From contig JAOZVT010000680.1 of assembly GCA_025869455.1 (NCBI GenBank), forward strand, positions 1 through 7,436: 7,436 nt of DNA, given 5' to 3'. Source of the stretch: Prosthecobacter sp. GTDB lineage: Bacteria; Verrucomicrobiota; Verrucomicrobiia; Verrucomicrobiales; Verrucomicrobiaceae. The position numbers and the translations under genes are program-made. Below are positions 1 to 6,184 of the stretch, piece by piece (within the stretch, counting starts at the first letter, position 1; the number at the start of each line of letters is the position of its first letter). The notes beneath the pieces were generated by a model that was not told where the DNA came from, made no database searches, and saw nothing but the letters and a program-made list of their open reading frames with translations.

Positions 1-800
1 CCGTGGGGTTGATGATTGATCTGCGTGTGGCCGCTGTTTATTGGAAGCCCATCTTAGCCCTGACAGCGGTGCTCATGACGACCAAGGCGGGTATCATCAT
101 GCTGATCGCGCAGAAATTAGGCCTCGCACATCGGCAGGCTTTGATGGCGGGCATCGGCTTATGCAGTGCCGGGGAGTTCTCGCTCGTGCTTTTTCAAAAA
201 GCCGGTCAAGCTGGCGTCTGGGATGCAGGCATGCAGCAGACCTTGATTGCCAGTGCCGCCCTGAGCATGGGCCTACTGCCTGCCCTGATGCGCGCCGGAG
301 AACCCATTGGCATCCGCTTGGAAAAGCTCGGCTGGGGCAAAAAGAAACCTTCACTTCCTGAGTCCGCACCCATGCGCCAAAAGATGGGTGCGCTCACGGG
401 TCACGCCATCATTTGCGGTTATGGTCCAGTGGGACAGCAACTCAATAAATCTCTTCAAGATGATGGGGTACCAACACTCATCGTCGAGTTGAATGCAGAA
501 ACCGTCAGTCAATTGAAGAGGCAGGGGCAAATGGTGCTGTTTGCGGATGCCGCCCATACGGAAACTTGGGAACTGACACGTCTGAGTCATGCCAAATTGG
601 TCGCGTTTACCTTTCCCGATGCCACCCTAACTTTGGAAGCTCTTAGCCTCGTCCGCGAGCACCGGAAAGATGTCCCAGTGCTCGCGAGGGCGCGTTTTGC
701 CTCCGATGTGGAGCGCTTGAAGCGATTTGGCGCTTCCGTGGTGATCAATGATGAGATCGAGGCGGCTCGTGCGGTTGTTGAGCAAGGGCGTATCCTCTAG
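1..800 (+). CDS. CPA2-family (Kef-like) monovalent cation:proton antiporter with TrkA-N domain, C-terminal part (5' end outside window)
   Basis: This is the C-terminal part of an inner-membrane K+(Na+)/H+ antiporter of the CPA2 family; the start lies left of the window, and 265 codons plus stop are visible. Seen: the last membrane segments, roughly residues 15-40, 44-66 and 79-97. The first visible residues, VGLMIDL, fit the conserved CPA2 stretch, and SAGEFSLVLF (55-64) matches the family's GEF motif. A charged linker (about 105-130) leads to a Rossmann TrkA-N/RCK domain (about 134-250) with nucleotide-binding loop GYGPVG (139-144) and an acidic residue, E162, after the second strand. The protein stops just after this domain, so no TrkA-C domain follows. 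Known of the family: the RCK domain gates transport by binding NAD(H) or similar ligands. KefB/KefC, YbaL/RosB and related types cannot be separated from this fragment. The gene runs tail to tail into the lipoprotein gene at 806 with a 5-base gap. Confidence 0.93.
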   Translation, partial: VGLMIDLRVAAVYWKPILALTAVLMTTKAGIIMLIAQKLGLAHRQALMAGIGLCSAGEFSLVLFQKAGQAGVWDAGMQQTLIASAALSMGLLPALMRAGEPIGIRLEKLGWGKKKPSLPESAPMRQKMGALTGHAIICGYGPVGQQLNKSLQDDGVPTLIVELNAETVSQLKRQGQMVLFADAAHTETWELTRLSHAKLVAFTFPDATLTLEALSLVREHRKDVPVLARARFASDVERLKRFGASVVINDEIEAARAVVEQGRIL

Positions 801-805
801 TTCCA

Positions 806-1129
806 TCAATAGTAATGGTAACGACCATTGCGGTATGTACGGTGGTCATAGTAATGACCGTTGTAGTAGTAACGGCCACGGTGGCGATCATTTCTCTGGT
901 AGTTGCGCTGGTCCTGAGAGTTACCCACAGCATTCCCAGCCAGGGCACCTAAACCAGCTCCAATGGCGGCACCTTCAAGGCCACGGCCACTTTGATTTCC
1001 GATGATGCCACCAACGGCTGCGCCACCAAGCCCACCCACGACCGTTCCTGTTTGAGCATTGGGCCCTGTTGCACAAGACGCCAAAGATGACGCAGCGATG
1101 AGAGAGATAAAAATTCGTTTCATGTTCAT
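806..1129 (-). CDS. small glycine-zipper outer-membrane lipoprotein with Tyr/His/Arg-rich tail
   Basis: A predicted 107-residue lipoprotein. Seen: a short basic N-terminus (MNMKR), a hydrophobic stretch and the lipobox LASC with acylated Cys19, so the mature protein should be membrane-anchored. Residues about 25-68 are rich in Gly and Ala with GxxxG-like spacing (GGLGGAAVGGIIG, then GAAIGAGLGALAG). This is typical of the glycine-zipper 2TM / 17-kDa surface-antigen group, whose Gly helices pack in membranes. The tail, about 75-107, is very rich in Tyr, His, Arg and Asn (for example YYYNGHYYDHRTYRNGRY) and has no Lys. Start: the frame stays open back to 1279, but only a start at 1129 (or the ATG at 1123) puts the signal peptide at the N-terminus. 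No Shine-Dalgarno is visible. A sigma-54-like promoter at 1176-1190 would give a leader of about 35 bases. Function is unknown; an envelope-structure or stress role is inference from the family. Confidence 0.8.
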   Translation of the reverse strand: MNMKRIFISLIAASSLASCATGPNAQTGTVVGGLGGAAVGGIIGNQSGRGLEGAAIGAGLGALAGNAVGNSQDQRNYQRNDRHRGRYYYNGHYYDHRTYRNGRYHYY

Positions 1130-1149
1130 AGGTAGTCTGAGGTTCAAAT

Positions 1150-1162
1150 GTGGCGTAACCAC
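1150..1162. repeat. small inverted repeat in the lipoprotein leader region
   Basis: GTGG-CGTAA-CCAC forms a 4-bp stem with a 5-base loop. It would lie just downstream of the start site predicted from the sigma-54-like promoter, so it could form a weak hairpin at the 5' end of that transcript. It is short enough to be chance, and no regulatory role is claimed. Confidence 0.25.
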
Positions 1163-1175
1163 GGTTTTGATAGGG

Positions 1176-1190
1176 GCATTGTTTGTGCCA
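1176..1190 (-). promoter_or_regulatory. candidate sigma-54 (-24/-12) promoter of the glycine-zipper lipoprotein gene
   Basis: On the minus strand the sequence TGGCACAAACAATGC matches the sigma-54 consensus TGGCACG-N4-TTGC. The -24 block TGGCAC is intact, the GG and GC dinucleotides have the required spacing, and the preceding base is a pyrimidine. The mismatches are A for G after the -24 block and A for T at the start of the -12 block. Transcription would start near 1164, about 35 bases before the ATG at 1129. The position and orientation suit the gene. No activator-binding sites were identified, and a chance match cannot be excluded. Confidence 0.4.
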
Positions 1191-1264
1191 AGCCGTTTTC
1201 CCTGGGGAGGACTGAAAAATGACGCCCAAAAGTGTGCCTTATGCATGATCTTCAGACCCCGTAT

Positions 1265-1281
1265 CCGTGCCGATTGCACGG
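1265..1281. repeat. perfect 6-bp GC-rich inverted repeat in the divergent intergenic region
   Basis: CCGTGC-CGATT-GCACGG is a perfect 6-bp stem with a 5-base loop. It lies between two divergently transcribed lipoprotein genes (starts at 1129 and 1369). Neither strand has a T-run after the stem, so an intrinsic terminator is unlikely. The plus strand continues TAAAATGAA, whose TAAAAT resembles a -10 box, but no matching -35 is visible. It could be a protein-binding operator for either gene, or chance. Confidence 0.35.
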
Positions 1282-1368
1282 TAAAATGAACGATTCGAAC
1301 GAAACTTTTGAATACTCTGGTGTGAGATGAGTCTTCTTCTTATGCAGCATGATTGACTGCCCAAATTT

Positions 1369-1887
1369 ATGAAACCGATGCTTCAAATCCTAGCCGTGAC
1401 AGTCCTCACTTTGAGCCTGTCTTCTTGTCTCTTCAAAGAACCCGTTTTCACGGAAGGCTTCACTCCCGTTGATACCTCCTTGGCTGGAGTCTGGATGACG
1501 GATGATGAGTCTGGGGATGCTCGTGCCCGTGAATTCGCTGTGTTAGCCCCCGTTGGAAAGGATGCCTACATGCTCAATTATCCTGTGGGAGCCAAGGGCA
1601 GTTCCTACTTTGAAGTACGGACTCTGAAAGTCGGTGACCAAGATGTCTGGCAGGTACGCCTAGCAGCCACTTTTGAAGATGGTGTGCCTAAAAATGACAC
1701 CCCCGCCTACACGCTGCTGCTGGTGAAAAAAGCAGGCGATGACAAACTAGACATTCTGCCCCTGAAGTCCGAAGGCAACCACACCGCCAGTGCTGCGGCC
1801 ACGAAAAAAGCCCTGGAAGAAAAATCCCCCGCCTGGGACAAACTCTTCGGTGACGCGAAAAGCTTCACGCGCCTGAAAGACAGGTAA
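1369..1887 (+). CDS. predicted lipoprotein of unknown function
   Basis: A 172-residue exported lipoprotein I do not recognise as a named family. Seen: a short lysine-containing N-terminus, a hydrophobic core (LQILAVTVLTLSL) and the lipobox LSSC with acylated Cys20. The mature part looks beta-rich: a Gly-x-Trp segment (AGVW, 40-43), then alternating hydrophobic/polar stretches around 54-125, for example VWQVRLAATF. Residues about 135-172 are Ala/Lys-rich and probably helical. The LAGVW start followed by strands loosely recalls small lipocalin-like or beta-barrel lipoproteins, but this is only resemblance. The ATG at 1369 gives a complete signal peptide; no Shine-Dalgarno precedes it. The stop is 5 bases before the TTG start proposed for the next gene, also predicted to be exported, so the two are probably co-transcribed and perhaps act in the same compartment. 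Confidence 0.8.
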   Translation: MKPMLQILAVTVLTLSLSSCLFKEPVFTEGFTPVDTSLAGVWMTDDESGDARAREFAVLAPVGKDAYMLNYPVGAKGSSYFEVRTLKVGDQDVWQVRLAATFEDGVPKNDTPAYTLLLVKKAGDDKLDILPLKSEGNHTASAAATKKALEEKSPAWDKLFGDAKSFTRLKDR

Positions 1888-1892
1888 TTCAC

Positions 1893-4340
1893 TTGGCACG
1901 CAAGAAGCGGCGTGAGGGGAGCGTAACCCACTGCGCCTCAATGCAGCACGTCGCTTCATTCCCCTGTTCTCTCCTGGCTATCCTCGCGGGTTTGCCTGCG
2001 GTGGTTCTGTCGGCAGACTCGATTAAACCTGCGGATCTGGACTTCTTTGAAAAGAAGGTTCGTCCGATTCTGATTGATCGCTGCTACGACTGCCACTCAG
2101 CCGAAAAAGGTAAGACCAAAGGCGGACTCGCCTTGGATACCCAATCGGCCATTCAGCAGGGAGGCGACAACGGCCCAGCACTGATCGCAGGTAATGCGGA
2201 CAAGAGCCTCATCATCGAGGCCATACGTTATCAAAACCGTGACATGCAGATGCCGCCCAAGAGTGCCCTGCCGGAAGCGGAAGTGAAGATTTTAGAAGAA
2301 TGGGTCAGTCGAGGAGCCCCAGATCCACGCACTCAAGTCGTCGCCCTAGGCCCCCGCGTGATAGATCTGGAAAAAGGCCGCCAGCACTGGGCCTTCCACG
2401 CCATTGCTCAGGCTAAGCCGCCCCAGGCGAAGGAGCACCCGATTGATGCCTTCATTACGGCTAAACTCGCCGAACAAAATTTAACGTTATCTCCTCCCGC
2501 TGATCCGGTGGCCTTGATCCGCCGCATGAGCTTTGACCTCATCGGTCTGCCCCCCACACCGGAAGAAGTGGCCACCTTCACTCGTGAGATGGCGCAGCAT
2601 CCGCAGACCGCCGTGCGCAGCCTGATTGATCGTTTGTTAGCCTCACCTCATTACGGAGAAAAATGGGGTCGCCATTGGCTGGATGTGGCCCGCTACGCCG
2701 ACTCCAACGGCCTGGATGAAAACATCGCGCTGGGCACGGCTTGGCGGTATCGCGACTACGTGGTGAACAGCTTCAATGCGGACAAGCCTTTTGATCGTTT
2801 CCTTGTTGAGCAAATCGCCGGGGATCTGCTGCCTGCCAAAAATCTGGACGAGCGCCATGAACACGCGACAGCGACGGCTTTCCTGAATCTCGGAGCTAAA
2901 GTCCTGGCTGAAGCAGACAAAGAAAAGCTCACCATGGATGTGATTGATGAGCAGATCGAAACCACCGGGCGCGCCTTTCTAGGCATGACGTTAGGCTGCG
3001 TACGCTGTCACGACCACAAATTTGACCCTATCTCCCAGGAGGACTATTACGCTCTGGCGGCCATCTTTAAGAGCACGCGAGCCTTCAGTGCGGAGAAACA
3101 AGGTGCCATCTCGTATTGGAATGAGACCCCGATTGGCGATCTGGATGATTTTGCCGCTGTCAAATCCGCCGAGCTGGCGCTAGCAGCGAAAAAGAAAGAA
3201 CTCTCAGCCGCACAAACGGCCGCTAAAAAGACGCCATCCTCTGAAACCAAAGCCCGTCTGATGCAGGTGATGGATGAGATGGAATCCGTGGAGAAAAATC
3301 TTCCTGATCTACCCACCGTCATTGCGGTATCCGATGCTACCGAAATTAAAGTCAGCGTGCCTATCCATATCCGTGGCAGCCACCTGACCTTAGGCAAGCC
3401 TATCGAACGCGGATTCCCCAAAGTCATGCAGGCTTCCCTGGCCCCCAAACCTACCTTTCCAAAGGATAAAAGTGGGCGGCTGGAACTGGCTGAATGGCTG
3501 GCGCGTCCTGAGCATCCACTAACATCCCGTGTCATTGTGAATCGTGTTTGGACCTGGCATTTCGGGCTTGGACTCGCCCGCACACCAGACAATTTTGGCC
3601 TATTGGGAGATGCCCCGACCCATCCAGAACTGCTGGATTATCTGGCCACTTGGCTACCGGCGAATCACTGGAGCCTCAAAGATCTGCATCGCCTGATCAT
3701 GACCAGCGCAGCCTATCAGCAGGCCAGTTCTCCCAGCGACGAACGTGATCCAGAAAATCGCCTGCTTCACCACTTCCCCATCCGCCGACTTCAGGCTGAG
3801 GAGATTCGGGATGCGCTGCTCAGCGTCGCGGGTCAGCTTGACCTAACCATGGGTGGAAAAACCGTCCCGCTGCGCAATCGCCAGTTTGTTTTCAATCACA
3901 CTTCCAAAGATGCCACGAAGTATGACAGCACCCGCCGGGCGCTGTATCTGCCGATCATTCGCAACAACCTTTATGACCTGTTCCAGCAGTTTGATTATCC
4001 AGATCCAACCGTCTCCACAGGTCAGCGCAACAGCACCATCGTTTCCCCTCAAGCCTTGTTGCTGATGAACAGCCCCTTGGCCGAACAAGCCGCCCAAGGT
4101 TTTGCCAAACGTATCCTTCAAAGTCATCGTGATCTGAACGCTCGTATTACTCACGCCATCCGTTTGGCCTACGCCCGCGAAGTGACCGAAGCCGATATCG
4201 CAAGCGCCCAGAATTTCCTCACCGCTGCGGATGGCATCTTGGCCTCCAGCATCAACGACTACGACCAGCGGCAGCAGCGCACCTGGGAATTGCTATGCCA
4301 GTCGTTCATGATGGCCAATGAGTTTATCTATCTGAGGTAG
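1893..4340 (+). CDS. exported planctomycete-type cytochrome c / DUF1549 / DUF1553 protein
   Basis: An 815-codon protein with the PSCyt1-DUF1549-DUF1553 architecture of Planctomycetota and Verrucomicrobiota. Seen: a signal-like hydrophobic segment (about 24-40), a cytochrome c domain with heme motif CYDCH (64-68) and likely axial Met in MQMPP (118-122), then DUF1549 (about 183-395) containing a second CxxCH, CVRCH (369-373), followed by DHKFDPI. A charged Ala/Lys-rich insert, probably coiled coil, spans about 421-470. DUF1553 covers about 526-790 (SGRLELAEWLARPEHPLTSR; RRLQAEEIRD). Known: members often sit beside a DUF1501 gene, and their biochemical role is unsettled. Here the next gene is an SMP-30 enzyme. 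Start is uncertain: TTG at 1893 supplies a basic n-region (MARKKRR) and has AGG 8 bases upstream. ATG at 1941 gives a conventional-length signal peptide, but with no Lys or Arg before its core and no ribosome-binding site. A periplasmic, redox-linked role is inference. Confidence 0.92.
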   Translation: MARKKRREGSVTHCASMQHVASFPCSLLAILAGLPAVVLSADSIKPADLDFFEKKVRPILIDRCYDCHSAEKGKTKGGLALDTQSAIQQGGDNGPALIAGNADKSLIIEAIRYQNRDMQMPPKSALPEAEVKILEEWVSRGAPDPRTQVVALGPRVIDLEKGRQHWAFHAIAQAKPPQAKEHPIDAFITAKLAEQNLTLSPPADPVALIRRMSFDLIGLPPTPEEVATFTREMAQHPQTAVRSLIDRLLASPHYGEKWGRHWLDVARYADSNGLDENIALGTAWRYRDYVVNSFNADKPFDRFLVEQIAGDLLPAKNLDERHEHATATAFLNLGAKVLAEADKEKLTMDVIDEQIETTGRAFLGMTLGCVRCHDHKFDPISQEDYYALAAIFKSTRAFSAEKQGAISYWNETPIGDLDDFAAVKSAELALAAKKKELSAAQTAAKKTPSSETKARLMQVMDEMESVEKNLPDLPTVIAVSDATEIKVSVPIHIRGSHLTLGKPIERGFPKVMQASLAPKPTFPKDKSGRLELAEWLARPEHPLTSRVIVNRVWTWHFGLGLARTPDNFGLLGDAPTHPELLDYLATWLPANHWSLKDLHRLIMTSAAYQQASSPSDERDPENRLLHHFPIRRLQAEEIRDALLSVAGQLDLTMGGKTVPLRNRQFVFNHTSKDATKYDSTRRALYLPIIRNNLYDLFQQFDYPDPTVSTGQRNSTIVSPQALLLMNSPLAEQAAQGFAKRILQSHRDLNARITHAIRLAYAREVTEADIASAQNFLTAADGILASSINDYDQRQQRTWELLCQSFMMANEFIYLR

Positions 4341-4432
4341 TCCAGAACACACGGCTCCTGCCGCAGCTTGTGGAGGCTAGACTTCCTCCCGCCTTGACCT
4401 CCCCTGCCCCCCTCGCTATCTCCTTCGGTTCC
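4341..4432 (+). other. 92-base pyrimidine-rich gap before the SMP-30 gene
   Basis: The last 52 bases (4381-4432) are strongly pyrimidine-rich: 43 of 52 are C or T. They contain no purine-rich ribosome-binding site before the ATG at 4433. No terminator-quality hairpin or T-run was seen, so transcription from the upstream gene may continue through. No promoter was recognised. Confidence 0.5.
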
Positions 4433-5284
4433 ATGATCAAACCTGAAATCGTCGGCACACACACATCCGTTTGGGGCGAAGGCCCTCTTTGGGACAAGAA
4501 TCGTCTGCTTTATGTGGACATTGAAGCTTACAAGATCATCGCTTTTGACCCAGCTACGCGTGAAGAAAAGATCTGGGATGTCGGCCAGCGCGTGGGCACC
4601 GTGGTGGCACGTGACAGTGGCGGGCTCGTTTGGGCAGGTGACCAGGGTTTCTTCTTTTTGAATGAAGAAACAGGCATCAGCACCGCCATCGCCGATCCCG
4701 AGCCTGATCTTTTGGATAACCGTTTCAATGATGGCAAGTGCGATCCGCTGGGACGCTTTTGGGCTGGCACCATTTGTCTGAAAAAACGCCCTGAAGCCGC
4801 GCTTTACTGCCTGCATAAGGATCTGACGGTCGAAAAGAAGTTCAGCCCCGTGACCAATTCCAACGGCATCGTCTGGACCCGTGATGCCGCCACGATGTAT
4901 TACATTGATACACCCAGCAAAAAGATCCGCGCATTTGACTTCGATGTCACCACCTCCGCCATTACGAATGAGCGTGTCATTTGGGATACCAGCGCAGATG
5001 CCAGCAGTCCAGATGGCATGACCATTGATAGCGAAGACCGCCTCTGGGTCGCCTTCTGCCACGGGGGTAAAGTTGTCTGCTTTGACCCGGCTGTTTCTAA
5101 AGTGTTGGAGCAGGTTGACTTCCCTTGCATTGAGACCACGGCCTGCGCCTTTGGTGGGCCAGACCTGAGCGATCTCTATGTCACCACGGGTATCAAACCT
5201 GGCCTGGAAGAAGCAACCTCAGGCCGCCTCTTCGTCTGCCGTCCTGGTGCTCAAGGTGTGCCGAGTGTGGCCTTTGGCGGATAA
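4433..5284 (+). CDS. SMP-30/gluconolactonase/regucalcin-family protein (probable sugar lactonase)
   Basis: A 283-residue, six-bladed beta-propeller protein of the SMP-30/gluconolaconase/LRE-like family, whose members hydrolyse aldonolactones using a divalent metal. Seen, numbering from the ATG at 4433: GEGP with Glu16, RFNDGKCDPLGRFWAGT with Asn99, NSNGI with Asn144, and SPDGM with Asp194. By comparison with human regucalcin (Glu18, Asn154, Asp204 as metal ligands; Asn103 near the substrate), all key residues are kept. Length is near the usual 290-300. There is no signal peptide, so a cytoplasmic enzyme is expected. The frame is open back to a GTG at 4370, but the added 21 residues are Pro/Ala-rich and outside the family fold, so the ATG is preferred. 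No Shine-Dalgarno is visible. The next gene starts 8 bases after the stop, implying co-transcription. The exact substrate (gluconolactone or another sugar lactone) cannot be read from the sequence. Confidence 0.92.
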   Translation: MIKPEIVGTHTSVWGEGPLWDKNRLLYVDIEAYKIIAFDPATREEKIWDVGQRVGTVVARDSGGLVWAGDQGFFFLNEETGISTAIADPEPDLLDNRFNDGKCDPLGRFWAGTICLKKRPEAALYCLHKDLTVEKKFSPVTNSNGIVWTRDAATMYYIDTPSKKIRAFDFDVTTSAITNERVIWDTSADASSPDGMTIDSEDRLWVAFCHGGKVVCFDPAVSKVLEQVDFPCIETTACAFGGPDLSDLYVTTGIKPGLEEATSGRLFVCRPGAQGVPSVAFGG

Positions 5285-5292
5285 CCAAAAGC

Positions 5293-6177
5293 ATGTCATT
5301 CCGCCTTGAAATGCTCCAAGTCGCCCGAGTGGCACCGAAACTCCTCGGAGAGTCGGCTGAACTCGTGGCGACCTTTCTCCAGTCCCGCCTGCATCCTGCG
5401 GGTGGGTTTATGAATCGCGATGACAAGCCGGATCTGTATTACACGGTCTTCGGTCTGGAAGGTCTGATGGCCTTGCAGAAAACGCCCCCGCTCGATGTAA
5501 CACGCACTTGGTTAGGCCAGTTTGGCGATGGTGAAGGCCTGGACTTCGTGCATCTCTGCTGCCTCGCCCGCTGCTGGGCGGGCATTGGTTTAAACGACTT
5601 TCCAGAAACGGCGCGGATCAAACTAGCTGAACGAATCGAAGCCTATCGCACGCCCGATGGAGGCTATCATCAGGCTCCGGCACGTAAAAATGGCAGTGCG
5701 TACGGCTGCCTCATCGCCTGGGGCGGGTATCAAGATCTCGGCTTACTGCCGCCCGATGCACTTCACATTGCCCGCTGCATGGACAGCTTAGAAACGCCAG
5801 ATGGCGCGTGGTCAAATGAGCCAGGTATCCGCCTGGGCTCCACCACAGCCACAGCAGCCATGCTTTCGCTTTATCGCCACCTGCAAATGCCCGCTCCGCC
5901 TGTGAGCGTGGATTGGTTAGTCTCCCAATGCCTTCCAGGAGGAGGTTTTCTAGCCATTCCGGGCGCACCGATTCCTGATCTTCTTTCCACCGCCGTGGCC
6001 CTGCATGCGCTCTCGGGCAATGATGCAGCCATCAATCGCCTGCGCGAACCCTGCCTGGACTTTGTCGATAGTCTCTGGAGTGCAGAAGGAGGCTTCCATG
6101 GCAACTGGACCGATGACACACTGGACCCAGAGTACACCTATTATGGATTGCTCGCGCTAGGTCATCTGGCCTTGTGA
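5293..6177 (+). CDS. prenyltransferase/squalene-oxidase-repeat protein (protein prenyltransferase beta-subunit-like, function unknown)
   Basis: A 294-residue alpha-alpha-toroid protein. Seen: five repeats with a GGF/GGY/GAW turn followed by a hydrophobic helix, starting near residues 35 (HPAGGF), 120 (TPDGGYH), 168 (TPDGAW), 213 (CLPGGGF) and 263 (SAEGGFHG). This is the PF00432 pattern, with a layout closest to protein geranylgeranyltransferase beta subunits. In that family zinc is held by Asp, Cys and His. Aligned by eye, the Asp is kept (Asp229 in PDLLSTAV), the Cys position is Leu231 and the His position is Tyr281 (DPEYTYYG). A zinc-dependent protein prenyltransferase activity is therefore doubtful. 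The protein is too short for a squalene-hopene cyclase and lacks its DxDD motif. There is no signal peptide or membrane segment, so it is probably cytoplasmic. It follows the SMP-30 gene by 8 bases, and its own ATG lacks a good ribosome-binding site. The substrate is unknown. Confidence 0.85.
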   Translation: MSFRLEMLQVARVAPKLLGESAELVATFLQSRLHPAGGFMNRDDKPDLYYTVFGLEGLMALQKTPPLDVTRTWLGQFGDGEGLDFVHLCCLARCWAGIGLNDFPETARIKLAERIEAYRTPDGGYHQAPARKNGSAYGCLIAWGGYQDLGLLPPDALHIARCMDSLETPDGAWSNEPGIRLGSTTATAAMLSLYRHLQMPAPPVSVDWLVSQCLPGGGFLAIPGAPIPDLLSTAVALHALSGNDAAINRLREPCLDFVDSLWSAEGGFHGNWTDDTLDPEYTYYGLLALGHLAL

Positions 6178-6184
6178 TCCAGAC

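Larger units (their letters stand above)
1130..1368. other. divergent intergenic region (239 bases) between two lipoprotein genes
   Basis: No convincing gene is present; reading frames here are open only by extension or antisense. It holds the sigma-54-like promoter at 1176-1190 facing left and two small inverted repeats at 1150-1162 and 1265-1281. It must also contain the promoter for the rightward genes starting at 1369, but I could not find a well-spaced -35/-10 pair for it. No Shine-Dalgarno precedes either start. Confidence 0.7.

Noticed and set aside
851..866. GGTCA-TAGTAA-TGACC hairpin near the convergent gene ends as a terminator
   Set aside because: The 5-bp stem is AT-containing, lies inside the Tyr/His-rich coding tail and has no T-run; it reflects repetitive codons.
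1130..1279. Possible 50-residue N-terminal extension of the glycine-zipper lipoprotein
   Set aside because: It would bury the lipoprotein signal peptide internally and would include the sigma-54-like promoter in coding sequence.
1265..1281. Inverted repeat as an intrinsic terminator
   Set aside because: No T-tract follows on either strand, and it lies between divergent gene starts, where a terminator is not expected.
3047..3592. 181-codon open frame on the minus strand
   Set aside because: Antisense to the DUF1549/DUF1553 coding region, with Ser/Ala/Arg-rich low-information composition and no motif.
4370..4432. Possible GTG-started N-terminal extension of the SMP-30 protein
   Set aside because: The added residues are Pro/Ala-rich, come from a pyrimidine tract and lie outside the family fold, which begins just after the ATG at 4433.
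4328..5062. 244-codon open frame on the minus strand
   Set aside because: It lies entirely antisense to the SMP-30 gene and its leader, which carries all family motifs. The translation has no recognisable domain and is a mirror-frame shadow.
6106..6123. WTDDT in the prenyltransferase-repeat protein as a squalene-hopene cyclase DxDD motif
   Set aside because: The first Asp is missing, the motif sits in the last repeat rather than in the expected domain, and the protein is about half the length of a cyclase.
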